Positions 22,110 to 29,774 of a stretch of 46,962 bases of DNA are shown piece by piece. The DNA is taken from contig NZ_LKBT01000069.1 of NCBI RefSeq assembly GCF_002699985.1, positions 1 through 46,962 on the forward strand, given 5' to 3'. The position numbers and the translations under genes are program-made. The first letter of the stretch is position 1. Each line of letters begins with the position of its first letter. The notes beneath the pieces are model-generated. The model ran no database searches and had not been told where the DNA came from. It saw only the letters and a program-made list of their open reading frames with translations. The DNA is from Pseudomonas sp. ICMP 561. Its GTDB lineage: Bacteria; Pseudomonadota; Gammaproteobacteria; Pseudomonadales; Pseudomonadaceae.

Positions 22110-22865
22110 TCATTCGACACCCCGCAACCCGCTCATCAACTCTTCCCGGCACTTGAGCAGCGCTTTCTCGATGCTTTCCCTGGCCTGGACAATTCTCCAG
22201 GCCGGGCCCGCCACGTCAATCGAGTAGAAACCCTGCGGCGTCTGCAGACTCACGGCCACGGACGCCACGCCCTGGGTATGTTCTTCATTACCGAACGCGA
22301 TCCCGCTCTGCCGTATTTCATCCAGTTGCTCAAGCAGCAGCGGCAAGGTCAGGGTGTTGGCCGTCAGTGCCTTGATCTTGCGGCCGATCAATTTGACCAC
22401 TGACTCGTTGTCCATCCTGGCCAGCAAGGCCTTACCACCGCCAATGCCATAGATGTTCAGAATGCCCCCGGGCCCGGAAGAAACCCTCAAGGAATGACTC
22501 GACACCACGGTGTGCAAAATCAATAGCTCAGCCCCCGCAGCACTGGCCAGCACAATGGTCTCGCCGGTTTCCGCCCCAAGCTTTTCAAGATAAGGCCGCG
22601 CCTTCTGCACGATGTCCACATGACTGTGAGAAGCAAGACGCATCAGCGCCGGGCCCAGACAGATTCCGCCTCGTCCGTGGACTTCCAGCAGCTCTTCAAG
22701 CGCCAGTGCGTCGACCAGTCGCTGCACCGTGGAGCGAGGCAATTCACAGCGTTTGGCGATTTCCCCAAGACTCAAGCCGGCTGGCTCTCCTTCGAGGCTG
22801 CGCAGGATCGCCGCTGCACGGGAAATAACCTGTACACCACCGCGATCTGAATCCGTCGTCATCAT
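22110..22865 (-). CDS. IclR-family transcriptional regulator of the efflux operon
   Basis: About 251 residues. Winged helix-turn-helix near residues 13-70 (LSLGEIAKRCELPRSTVQRLVDAL) and an IclR effector domain behind it. The ATG at 22865 is placed best behind AAGG; a GTG at 22871 and an ATG at 22862 are alternatives. It is divergent from the MFS-HlyD-NodT operon with an 87-nt gap that holds two dyads, so it most likely controls that pump and itself. The effector, presumably an aromatic or other toxic compound that the pump exports, is not known. Confidence 0.85.
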   Translation of the reverse strand: MMTTDSDRGGVQVISRAAAILRSLEGEPAGLSLGEIAKRCELPRSTVQRLVDALALEELLEVHGRGGICLGPALMRLASHSHVDIVQKARPYLEKLGAETGETIVLASAAGAELLILHTVVSSHSLRVSSGPGGILNIYGIGGGKALLARMDNESVVKLIGRKIKALTANTLTLPLLLEQLDEIRQSGIAFGNEEHTQGVASVAVSLQTPQGFYSIDVAGPAWRIVQARESIEKALLKCREELMSGLRGVE

Positions 22866-22883
22866 GGACACACCTTGTCATAA

Positions 22884-22927
22884 GTACCACTGATTGATAC
22901 AGTGTACCGCCTTGCAGTTAATAACTG
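22884..22927. promoter_or_regulatory. Two dyads, putative IclR operators
   Basis: CACTG-ATTGATA-CAGTG (22888-22904), embedded in a longer imperfect GTACCACTG/CAGTGTAC dyad (22884-22907), and CAGTTA-A-TAACTG (22915-22927) lie 25 bp apart between divergent genes. Their position fits binding by the adjacent IclR protein. Confidence 0.5.
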
Positions 22928-22952
22928 AAACACCCTCAGCAGGATTTTTTAC

Positions 22953-24482
22953 GTGTCAGCGTCTTCCCCACCGCCCTCTCCGGCTCCCTTTACACTCCGT
23001 CTGGCCCTGGGTCTGATCGGCGTGCTGATTGCGGCTCTGACCTCCGGGATCAATGATCGCGTCACCGATATCACGCTGGCCGACATTTTAGGCGTGTACG
23101 GTCTGGGACACGATGACGGCACCTGGATTAGCTCCGTCTACGCCGCTGCCGAAGTCTCGGCCATGTTGCTTGCCCCCTGGTTTGCAGTAACCTTTTCCCT
23201 GCGGCGCTTCGCCATTGTCGCGACCTTCGCGTTTACTTTTTTCGGCGCCATCATTCCCTTCGCGCCCAACCTGGAAAGCCTGGTCACCCTACGCGTATTG
23301 CAAGGCATTGCAGGCGGTGCGCTGCCACCTTTGCTGATGACTGCCGCGTTACGTTTTCTGCCTTGGCATATCAAGTTGTACGGTTTGTCCGCCTACGCGC
23401 TGACGGCTACCTTCGGCCCCAACCTGGCGATGCCACTGGCTGCACTGTGGACCGAAGGCGTCGATTGGCGAATGGTGTTCTGGCAGATCATCCCTTCAGG
23501 GCTGATCGGTGCGGCGCTGATTGCGTATGGATTGCCCCAGGACCCGTTGCGTCTTGAACGCTTCAAACAGGCTGACTGGCGCGGAGCATTGCTGGGGGTC
23601 AGCGGCATCACCATGCTGGTCATCGCCCTCACCCAAGGCGAGCGTCTGGACTGGCTCAACTCATCACTGATCAGCTTCCTGTTACTGGGCGCTGCAGTGT
23701 GTCTGCCCGCGTTTCTGATCAATGAATGGTTTCATCCGCTGCCGCTGTTCAAGCTGCAATTGCTCAAGCGCCGCAACTTCAGTTACGGCTTGATCACGTT
23801 GTGTCTGTTTCTCTTTGTCGGGCTGGCAGGCAGCGCAATTCCGGCGTCTTATCTGACTCAGATTCAAGGTTACCGCCCGCTGCAAACCATGCCCACGGCG
23901 TTGATTATCGCCTTGCCGCAACTGCTGATTGCCCCGCTCGTGGCGCTGGTAATCAACCGCAACTGGGTCGACTCGCGCTATGTAATTGCCTCCGGCCTCG
24001 GCTTGCTGACCATCGCCTGCCTTGGCGGTTCACAGATCACCAGCGAATGGATTCGCGACGATTTCTACCTGCTGCAATTACTGCATACCTTCGGCCAGCC
24101 GTTGGTGGTAGTGCCATTGTTGATGAATGCTACTGGCGTGATTCAACCCCTTGAAGGTCCGTTCGCATCGTCCATGGTCAACACACTGCGCGGGCTGTTT
24201 TCAGTGATTGCCGGGGCTGCGCTGGAAAACTTCGTCACCCATCGCGAGCACTTCCACTCCAACGTTCTGCTCGACGGCGTGGGCACAAGGCTGCAGGGTC
24301 TTGAGCCCTTGCATAGCGTTCAGAGCACTGCTGCGCTGGCCCGTCAGGTCAAGGAACAAGCCTACGTATTGAGTTTCAGTGATGCCTTCCTCGCATTGCT
24401 GGCCGTCATCGGCGTTTTGCTGGTCATTCTGCTGACCCTGCCCAAGCGCGCCTATCCACCGCAACCTCCGGTACCGTCATGA
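22953..24482 (+). CDS. MFS efflux transporter, EmrB/DHA2-like
   Basis: 509 residues with about 14 hydrophobic segments, the DHA2 drug:H+ antiporter build. The family motif region after the third segment reads LRVLQGIAGGALPPLL, and DITLADI near residue 30-40 corresponds to the motif D1 zone. A GTG start at 22953 follows AGGA; no ATG fits. It is the inner-membrane part of a three-gene pump, overlapping the HlyD gene by ATGA. The protein shows atypical polar C-terminal loops (about 420-465) but no frameshift. Confidence 0.88.
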   Translation: MSASSPPPSPAPFTLRLALGLIGVLIAALTSGINDRVTDITLADILGVYGLGHDDGTWISSVYAAAEVSAMLLAPWFAVTFSLRRFAIVATFAFTFFGAIIPFAPNLESLVTLRVLQGIAGGALPPLLMTAALRFLPWHIKLYGLSAYALTATFGPNLAMPLAALWTEGVDWRMVFWQIIPSGLIGAALIAYGLPQDPLRLERFKQADWRGALLGVSGITMLVIALTQGERLDWLNSSLISFLLLGAAVCLPAFLINEWFHPLPLFKLQLLKRRNFSYGLITLCLFLFVGLAGSAIPASYLTQIQGYRPLQTMPTALIIALPQLLIAPLVALVINRNWVDSRYVIASGLGLLTIACLGGSQITSEWIRDDFYLLQLLHTFGQPLVVVPLLMNATGVIQPLEGPFASSMVNTLRGLFSVIAGAALENFVTHREHFHSNVLLDGVGTRLQGLEPLHSVQSTAALARQVKEQAYVLSFSDAFLALLAVIGVLLVILLTLPKRAYPPQPPVPS

Positions 24483-25510
24483 AACAGCACAGAACCGCCC
24501 TCTCCCTGGCCTGCGTCGCCGTCGTCGTTTGTCTCGCTTACATCGGTTATCGCCTGATCAGCGGCGGCACCGTGCAACAGACCGACGACGCTTATATCCG
24601 CGCCGACTCGGTACTGGTTTCGCCACGCCTTTCCGGGCAGATCAGCAAAATCGCCGTTGACGACAACCAGTGGGTCAAGGCTGGAGACTTGCTGGCTGAA
24701 ATCGACAACGCCGATTACCGGGTCGCACAACTGTCAGCCAAAGCCAACGTTGAAGCAGCATCGGCACAGATTCAGAACCTCAAGGCCAGTATCCAGCGTC
24801 AGGCTGCGGTCATCGATCAAGCCGCCGCGACCACCCGCGCCACCGCTGCATCACTCAAGTTCGCTCAGGAAAACGCCAGGCGTTACCTGAACCTGTCCAA
24901 CGCTGGTGCCGGTACTCAGCAGGAACGCCAGAAAGCCGATGCCGAACTGCTGGGCTGGCGGGCAGCTCGAGATCGTGATGAAGCCTCGCGCGTCGCGGCG
25001 TCCAGGAGTCTGGATGTGCTCAAGGCACAATTGGAAGTCGCCAAGGCGGCGCTGGAGAAGGACCAAGCGGCCTTGCAACAGGCGGATCTGAATCTGTCCT
25101 ATACCCGCATTACCGCACCGCAAGACGGCATGGTCGGCCAGCGCTCGGTCCGGGTCGGCGCTTATGTTTCTCAGGGGCAAGCCTTGATGGCCGTTGTGCC
25201 GTTGCAGGACGCCTTCGTGGTCGCCAACTTCCGCGAAACCCAACTGGCTCACATGCAGCCGCAACAGAAAGTCGAGCTGAGCGTGGACAGCTTCCCCGAT
25301 CACACCTTCAGCGGTTACATCGACAGCATTGCCCCGGCAACCGGTGTCTCGTTTTCGCCGATTGCGCCGGACAACGCCACGGGCAATTTCACCAAAGTCA
25401 CTCAGCGCCTGCCGGTGAAAATCAGGTTCGATGCCGATCAGCCGGATCTGCAGAAGCTGCGGATCGGCATGTCGGTCGTGGCGCGTATCGACACCGCGCA
25501 GGAGCATTGA
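24479..25510 (+). CDS. HlyD/EmrA-family periplasmic adaptor
   Basis: 343 residues. One N-terminal membrane anchor (about 7-28), then a biotinyl-lipoyl-like hairpin (QTDDAYIRADSVLVSPRLSG from residue 35), a long alpha-helical coiled coil (about 85-200, Ala/Gln rich) and the second half of the lipoyl domain, SYTRITAPQDGMVGQRSVRVG. This is the EmrA layout, linking the MFS pump to the outer-membrane channel. The start overlaps the MFS stop by ATGA and the next gene begins 1 nt after its stop. Confidence 0.9.
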   Translation: MKQHRTALSLACVAVVVCLAYIGYRLISGGTVQQTDDAYIRADSVLVSPRLSGQISKIAVDDNQWVKAGDLLAEIDNADYRVAQLSAKANVEAASAQIQNLKASIQRQAAVIDQAAATTRATAASLKFAQENARRYLNLSNAGAGTQQERQKADAELLGWRAARDRDEASRVAASRSLDVLKAQLEVAKAALEKDQAALQQADLNLSYTRITAPQDGMVGQRSVRVGAYVSQGQALMAVVPLQDAFVVANFRETQLAHMQPQQKVELSVDSFPDHTFSGYIDSIAPATGVSFSPIAPDNATGNFTKVTQRLPVKIRFDADQPDLQKLRIGMSVVARIDTAQEH

Positions 25511-25511
25511 G

Positions 25512-26921
25512 ATGAAACGTTGCCTGCTGTTCGCCGCCATGGTCAGCCTCGGTGCCTGCTCGGTCGGCCCGGACTTTCAACGCCCGCAAGCGCAACTGCC
25601 GCAGGCCTGGCAGACCAGCGTCCGCCCCGGTACGGCACCGGGCAACCCTGCTGACAGCCAGTGGTGGCAGCAACTGGGCGACCCGCAATTGACCGCACTG
25701 GTGGAGCGCTCTGCCAAGGCCAATCTCGACGTGCGCGCCGCCAGTAATCGCCTGGAACAAAGCCGGGTCATGCGTCAGGTAACCGGCAGCCAGCAATTAC
25801 CCGGTGTTGCCGCCAATGGCAGTTACCGTCGTGCACGCAACAGTGCCGAAGGCCTTAATGATCCTTCCGGCGAACAGGGCCAGGCCCCGTTTGAACTGTG
25901 GAGCGCCACGCTGGACGCCAGTTGGGAGCTTGACCTGTGGGGGCATGTACGGCGCAACGTCGAAGCCGCCGATGCGGAAATCGAGCTGACCCAGGCCCAG
26001 CGCGACGGCGTGCTGTTGAGCATCGCCGCCGAAACCGCCACCGATTACATTCGTCTGCGCGGCGTACAGGCCAAGTTGGGTGTAGCCCGGCAGAACCTGG
26101 AGATTGCCAGACAGAGCCGGGCGTTGACTCAGGCCCGTTTCGACAATGGCGTGACTACCAACCTCGATACCTCCAACGCTGCCGCTCAGGTGGCGACCAT
26201 CGAAGCGGTGATTCCAACTCTGGGTGCCGAACAGGATCGCCTGATCAACGCCCTGAGTTATCTGCTCGCCGAACCGCCTCGTGCGTTGAGCGCTGAACTG
26301 CTCGAACCGAAAAGCATTCCTCATCCGGCACCGGACGTGCCGCTGGGTCTGCCCTCGGAACTCGCCCAACGGCGCCCGGATATCCAGCAAAGCGAAGCCG
26401 CCCTGCACAGAGCCACCTCAGCAATCGGCGTTGCACAAGCTGACTTTTATCCACGGATCAGCCTGGGTGCGAGCTTCGGTACGCAAGCGCGGGACGGCTC
26501 GGATGTGGGTGCGTGGAGCTCCCGCCAATGGACCTATGGCCCTAGCCTGTACCTGCCGATCTTTCAGGGCGGCCGCCTGACCGGCACTCTGGAACTGCGT
26601 AAACGCCAGGAACAGGAAGCAGCGTTGAATTACCAGCGTGTCGTGCTCGGCGCCTGGCATGAAGTCGATAACGCCATGACCGACTACGCCGCAGAGAAGC
26701 AGAAGCACAGCGCCCTGCAAGAAGCCGTCAGCCAGAACAACATAGCCCTGAGCACCGCCCGCGACCGCTACACACAAGGGGCAGCAGATTTCATCAACGT
26801 GCTGAATGTGCAACGGGCATTGCTGGATACCCAAAGTGCTCTGGTGGACAGCGCGACGGCGGCTGCGATTGACCGGATCAGACTGTACCGCGCACTGGGT
26901 GGCGGTTGGCCGAAGGGGTGA
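25512..26921 (+). CDS. NodT-family outer-membrane efflux lipoprotein
   Basis: 469 residues. ATG 25512 gives a lipoprotein signal MKRCLLFAAMVSLGACSVGP with lipobox LGAC (lipidated Cys18); upstream frames lack it. Two TolC-like repeats (about 55-245 and 270-465) with the family's VGPDFQRP start and LAQRRPDIQQSEAALHRAT in the second half. It forms the outer-membrane channel for the MFS/HlyD pair. No gap to the HlyD gene (1 nt), so the three genes form one operon. Confidence 0.9.
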   Translation: MKRCLLFAAMVSLGACSVGPDFQRPQAQLPQAWQTSVRPGTAPGNPADSQWWQQLGDPQLTALVERSAKANLDVRAASNRLEQSRVMRQVTGSQQLPGVAANGSYRRARNSAEGLNDPSGEQGQAPFELWSATLDASWELDLWGHVRRNVEAADAEIELTQAQRDGVLLSIAAETATDYIRLRGVQAKLGVARQNLEIARQSRALTQARFDNGVTTNLDTSNAAAQVATIEAVIPTLGAEQDRLINALSYLLAEPPRALSAELLEPKSIPHPAPDVPLGLPSELAQRRPDIQQSEAALHRATSAIGVAQADFYPRISLGASFGTQARDGSDVGAWSSRQWTYGPSLYLPIFQGGRLTGTLELRKRQEQEAALNYQRVVLGAWHEVDNAMTDYAAEKQKHSALQEAVSQNNIALSTARDRYTQGAADFINVLNVQRALLDTQSALVDSATAAAIDRIRLYRALGGGWPKG

Positions 26922-26947
26922 AACGCAATTGCGCGCTACCAAACATT

Positions 26948-27042
26948 CCGTAGGACTGGCTTCAGCCGGGAGGACTTTATTCCGGACGAAAGATACTCTC
27001 CGGATGTACTGGCCCTCTCCCGGCTAAAGCCGGTTCTACGGG
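26948..27042. repeat. REP inverted pair (GGCTAAAGCCGG type), diverged
   Basis: Left arm from CCGTAGGACTGGCTTCAGCC (26948-26973) and right arm ending CGGCTAAAGCCGGTTCTACG (about 27014-27042) are imperfect inverted copies. First of three REPs in the 500-nt gap 26922-27421, which has no gene. Confidence 0.7.
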
Positions 27043-27043
27043 G

Positions 27044-27071
27044 TTGCAAGCAAACATAGAATCTCCCACAG
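27044..27071 (+). repeat. 28-bp direct repeat, copy 1
   Basis: Starts TTGCAAGCAAACATAGAATC and ends CCCACAG. An identical 28-bp copy occurs at 27300-27327. Each copy directly follows a right REP arm of the GGCTAAAGCCGG type. Confidence 0.9.
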
Positions 27072-27084
27072 ACGATCGCCGAAT

Positions 27085-27175
27085 CCGTAGGAGCGCGCTT
27101 GCCCGCGATTCAGGCACTGCGGTGGATCAGGCATACCGCGTTATCGTTCTTCGCGGGCAAGCCACGCTCCCACAG
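27085..27175. repeat. REP inverted pair (TTGCCCGCGA type), imperfect
   Basis: Left arm 27085-27108 (CCGTAGGAGCGCGCTTGCCC...) and right arm 27151-27175 (TCGCGGGCAAGCCACGCTCC...) pair with a few mismatches. Confidence 0.75.
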
Positions 27176-27188
27176 GCGATCGCGCTAT

Positions 27189-27297
27189 CCGTAGGACCGG
27201 CCGGGCGGCGTTCCGCTTTAGCCGGGAGGGCGTCGGGACATTCACTACATACTCTTCGTCAGAAATACCGCTCTCCCGGCTAAAGCCGGTCCTACGG
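27189..27297. repeat. REP inverted pair (GGCTAAAGCCGG type) with an insertion in one arm
   Basis: The left arm CCGTAGGACCGGC is interrupted by about 15 nt (around 27202-27215) before CTTTAGCCGGGAGG continues; the right arm at 27273-27297 is normal. The insert resembles the GGGCGGC-TTCCG part of the composite REP arms at 37.2-37.4 kb. Confidence 0.7.
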
Positions 27298-27299
27298 GA

Positions 27300-27327
27300 T
27301 TGCAAGCAAACATAGAATCTCCCACAG
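27300..27327 (+). repeat. 28-bp direct repeat, copy 2
   Basis: Identical to 27044-27071, 256 bp downstream. Suggests local duplication of a REP plus its flank. Confidence 0.9.
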
Positions 27328-27346
27328 GGATCGGCGCAATTCAGAT

Positions 27347-27385
27347 AAAAAAACAGGCTGCCCTCATGCCAAAGGAACAGCCTGT
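27347..27385 (-). terminator. Intrinsic terminator of the tonB-exbB-exbD operon
   Basis: ACAGGCTG (27353-27360) pairs with CAGCCTGT (27378-27385). Read on the minus strand the hairpin is followed by a run of seven T (A-run 27347-27353 on the plus strand). It lies 37 nt past the exbD stop. Confidence 0.85.
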
Positions 27386-27421
27386 AAAAACAACGAAGTT
27401 TTTTTAGTCGCTTTCAGCTCA

Positions 27422-27823
27422 TCACTTGGCAGTGATCACCGACAATTTGGTAATCCCTGCCCGCTCGATGGACGCCATGGCGCGCGCCACTTCCCCGTAG
27501 TTCACGCCATCGTCAGCCTGCAATTGCACGCGTACGTCCGGGGCTTTTTCCCTGGCGGCCTTGAGGTTGGTTTCCAGCAGGTCCGGCTGAACTTCATCCT
27601 TGTTGATGAACAACTTGCCCTGCCCGTCGATGCTCACCACCAGCGGGTCTTTCTGCTCTACCGGGGCGACCGACTCGGTCTTCGGCAAATTGATCGGAAT
27701 CGAGTTGGTCAGCAGTGGCGCAGTGACGATGAACACCACCAGCAGCACCAGCATCACGTCCACCAGCGGCGTGACGTTGATCTCGCTCAGCACTTCATCG
27801 CTGTCTTGTGTGGAGAAAGCCAT
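27422..27823 (-). CDS. exbD: ExbD/TolR-family energy-transducing protein
   Basis: 133 residues. One membrane helix (about 22-42, LVDVMLVLLVVFIVTAPLL) with the essential Asp in PLVDV at residue 22, then a periplasmic domain ending in VARAMASIERAGITKLSVIT. It forms the proton channel with ExbB that energises TonB. ATG 27823 follows GCAGGAGG. ExbB ends 1 nt before it. Being ExbD rather than TolR is supported by tonB in the same operon. Confidence 0.9.
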   Translation of the reverse strand: MAFSTQDSDEVLSEINVTPLVDVMLVLLVVFIVTAPLLTNSIPINLPKTESVAPVEQKDPLVVSIDGQGKLFINKDEVQPDLLETNLKAAREKAPDVRVQLQADDGVNYGEVARAMASIERAGITKLSVITAK

Positions 27824-27824
27824 C

Positions 27825-28550
27825 TCAGGATGCCTCCTGCACTTTCTGGCCAACTGTCGGTGCAGCGTGCTTGTTCAAAACAGGGTGCAGCAGGACGCGG
27901 AACGAGTTCTTCTGGGCCAGGCTGTAGAAGTCGTGAGCGAAGTCATCCAGATCAGCAGCCGTCAGTTTCAGGCGACGCAGAAAGTAGTTGTAAACCAGCA
28001 CAGCCGGTACCGCGACCGCGATACCCACACCGGTGGCGACCAGTGCTGCGCCAATCGGACCGGCAACCGTTTCGAGGCTCGCCGACCCCGCCGCACTAAT
28101 GCCTTTCAACGCCGACATGATGCCCCAGACCGTACCGAACAGACCGATAAACGGCGAGGTGCTACCGATACTGGCAACTACCGCCAGACCGGTTTCCAGC
28201 GATCGGCGCTCACGCACGATTTGCTGACGCAGAGCGCGTTCCAGGCGGTCCTGATGATTGATCGCCTGACTCAGGTCAGTGGCTTGCGCGCCATCCGGTA
28301 CCTGAATCGCGGCATAACCGGCCAACGCCACACGAGCGGCGGCACCCGGTTGTTCCTGAGCCAGTTGAGCGGCGGAGTCAAGGCTCGATGCAGCCCAGAA
28401 TTGCTTGTGGAATTTGCGGTCCTGATTCTTCAGGCGGGTGAACTGAACGCCCTTGAGCAGGGCCAGTCCCCAGGTGGCAACGGAAAACAGGACCAGCAGC
28501 CAGATGACGGCGTGCTCGACGGATTCGAAAGGGGAAGCAAGTAGGTTCAT
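27825..28550 (-). CDS. exbB: ExbB/TolQ-family proton channel protein
   Basis: 241 residues with three membrane segments (about 10-35, 125-150, 165-195) and the conserved MotA/ExbB region SIGSTSPFIGLFGTVWGIMSA then VATGVGIAVAVPAVLVYNYF. ATG 28550 (MNLLASPFESVEH) with GAGAGAG upstream is the normal start. It pairs with ExbD downstream (1-nt gap) and TonB upstream (123-nt gap). In P. aeruginosa a similar TonB-ExbB-ExbD set lies near sulfate-ester genes, which parallels the sulfonate genes of this window. Confidence 0.9.
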   Translation of the reverse strand: MNLLASPFESVEHAVIWLLVLFSVATWGLALLKGVQFTRLKNQDRKFHKQFWAASSLDSAAQLAQEQPGAAARVALAGYAAIQVPDGAQATDLSQAINHQDRLERALRQQIVRERRSLETGLAVVASIGSTSPFIGLFGTVWGIMSALKGISAAGSASLETVAGPIGAALVATGVGIAVAVPAVLVYNYFLRRLKLTAADLDDFAHDFYSLAQKNSFRVLLHPVLNKHAAPTVGQKVQEAS

Positions 28551-28673
28551 GGCACGGCTCTCTCTGAACAAGGCATGTGTGGTGTAGCGATGCGCCTTTT
28601 GTTCAGGTAGCTCGCGAGGTCAATCTGATGTCTGGACTCCGATCGGGTAGTGACCGAATCCTGACTGGAATAA

Positions 28674-29492
28674 TCAGCGAATCTTGAAATCGATGGGCAC
28701 GCTGACCCAACCGTCCTGGGCGACGTCGCCCTGCTTGGCCGGTACGAAACTCCAGCGCTTCACTGCTGCCAGGGCCGCGTCGTCGAGCTGATCGCGTCCG
28801 CTGCTTTTCTGCAGTTGTATCTCACCCGGTTTGCCGCTGGCCAGTACATGCACGCGCAGCAACACCGTCCCTTCCCAGCCGCGACGCATGGCCAGTGCCG
28901 GGTATTCCGGGGCCGGGTTTTTCAGGTAACCGGCGTTGGCAGATGCAGGCGTTACCGGTTTTGGTGCAGGTGGCGCGGGCGGCGCAGGGGCTGCAACCGG
29001 TTGCGGCGGTGCCGGTGGTGCTGGCGGTTGTTCCACGGGTTTGGCGACCGGCTTGGGCACAGGTTTGACCACTGGCTTAGGCTTTGGAACAGGCTTGGGC
29101 GGTGGCGGTTTGACCGCGAGTTCGTCTTCCACTGGCGGTGGCGGTTCTTGAACCACCGGTTGCACGATGGGCTCGGGCGGCGGTGGTGGAGTCTTGACAA
29201 CCGGCGGCGCAGGTTGAGAAAACTCGATGGTCATAGGTGGAACTTCGGGTGGCGCTACCGGCAGCGGCGCTGGCGGATTCTGGTTGACCCAGTAAATGAC
29301 CGCGCCGTGCAACACCAAGGCGAATACGCCCAGCAACACGGCCTCACGACGGCTCAAAATCCGTTTCGGCGTGCTGTGCAGACGCGACAGCGCCAAGGGA
29401 CCGCGATAAACGCGCCCCAGATCGAGCAGCTCGCCGCCCGGTGCCGGACGCCACAGCACATCAAGTGCGCTGGCGCTTTGGACATTGCCCAT
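28674..29492 (-). CDS. tonB: TonB energy-transducer protein
   Basis: 272 residues. A cytoplasmic N-terminus of about 48 residues, a single membrane anchor (about 50-70) with His63, a long proline-rich spacer (about 72-190; PPPPPEPIVQP, KPVPKPKPVVKPVPKP) and the C-terminal TonB domain (NPAPEYPALAMRRGWEGTVL then the WSFVPAKQGD strand). The long cytoplasmic extension is usual for Pseudomonas TonB proteins. ATG 29492 follows AGGAG; an ATG 24 nt upstream is less good. It would drive the two TonB-dependent receptors in this window, among others. Confidence 0.9.
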   Translation of the reverse strand: MGNVQSASALDVLWRPAPGGELLDLGRVYRGPLALSRLHSTPKRILSRREAVLLGVFALVLHGAVIYWVNQNPPAPLPVAPPEVPPMTIEFSQPAPPVVKTPPPPPEPIVQPVVQEPPPPVEDELAVKPPPPKPVPKPKPVVKPVPKPVAKPVEQPPAPPAPPQPVAAPAPPAPPAPKPVTPASANAGYLKNPAPEYPALAMRRGWEGTVLLRVHVLASGKPGEIQLQKSSGRDQLDDAALAAVKRWSFVPAKQGDVAQDGWVSVPIDFKIR

Positions 29493-29608
29493 TGTCTGCT
29501 CCTGCAAAACCTTCAAATGAAAAGCCCGAGGCAGAGCGGATGGCTCTGCGACGACGCTTGAGCTAAATAATCCACGAGCCGATATATTTCTTAAAAGAAT
29601 ATTTTCTC

Positions 29609-29623
29609 AGATGGTTATTCTCA
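29609..29623 (-). promoter_or_regulatory. Weak Fur-box-like sequence upstream of tonB
   Basis: On the minus strand TGAGAATAACCATCT matches one half of the 7-1-7 Fur consensus (6 of 7) and 4 of 7 in the other. It lies about 120 bp upstream of tonB in an AT-rich stretch. Iron control is possible but not secure. Confidence 0.25.
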
Positions 29624-29662
29624 AATTGCATAACACCCGATTTCAATTTGCGAACGTGGGAT

Positions 29663-29754
29663 CTGTTGGAGCGAGGCTTGCCCGCGAAGAACGATAACGC
29701 GGTGCACCTGACCCAACGAGTTGGCTAGTTCGCGGGCAAGCCTCGCTCCAACAG
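29663..29754. repeat. REP inverted pair (GGAGCGAGGCTTGCCCGCGAA type)
   Basis: Arms 29663-29688 and 29729-29754 (26 bp, perfect), same type as 5681-5772 and 33289-33380. It ends 20 nt from the stop of the LacI-family gene. Confidence 0.85.
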
Positions 29755-29774
29755 GGGAACATAGCGCAGCGCCG

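Noticed and set aside
26948..27327. CRISPR-like array of repeats
   Set aside because: The repeats are inverted REP pairs of different types with no uniform repeat/spacer pattern and no cas genes.
28815..29561. Plus-strand frame opposite tonB rich in Trp, Arg and Gly
   Set aside because: It is the complement of TonB's proline-rich repeats, so its composition is explained by the tonB gene.
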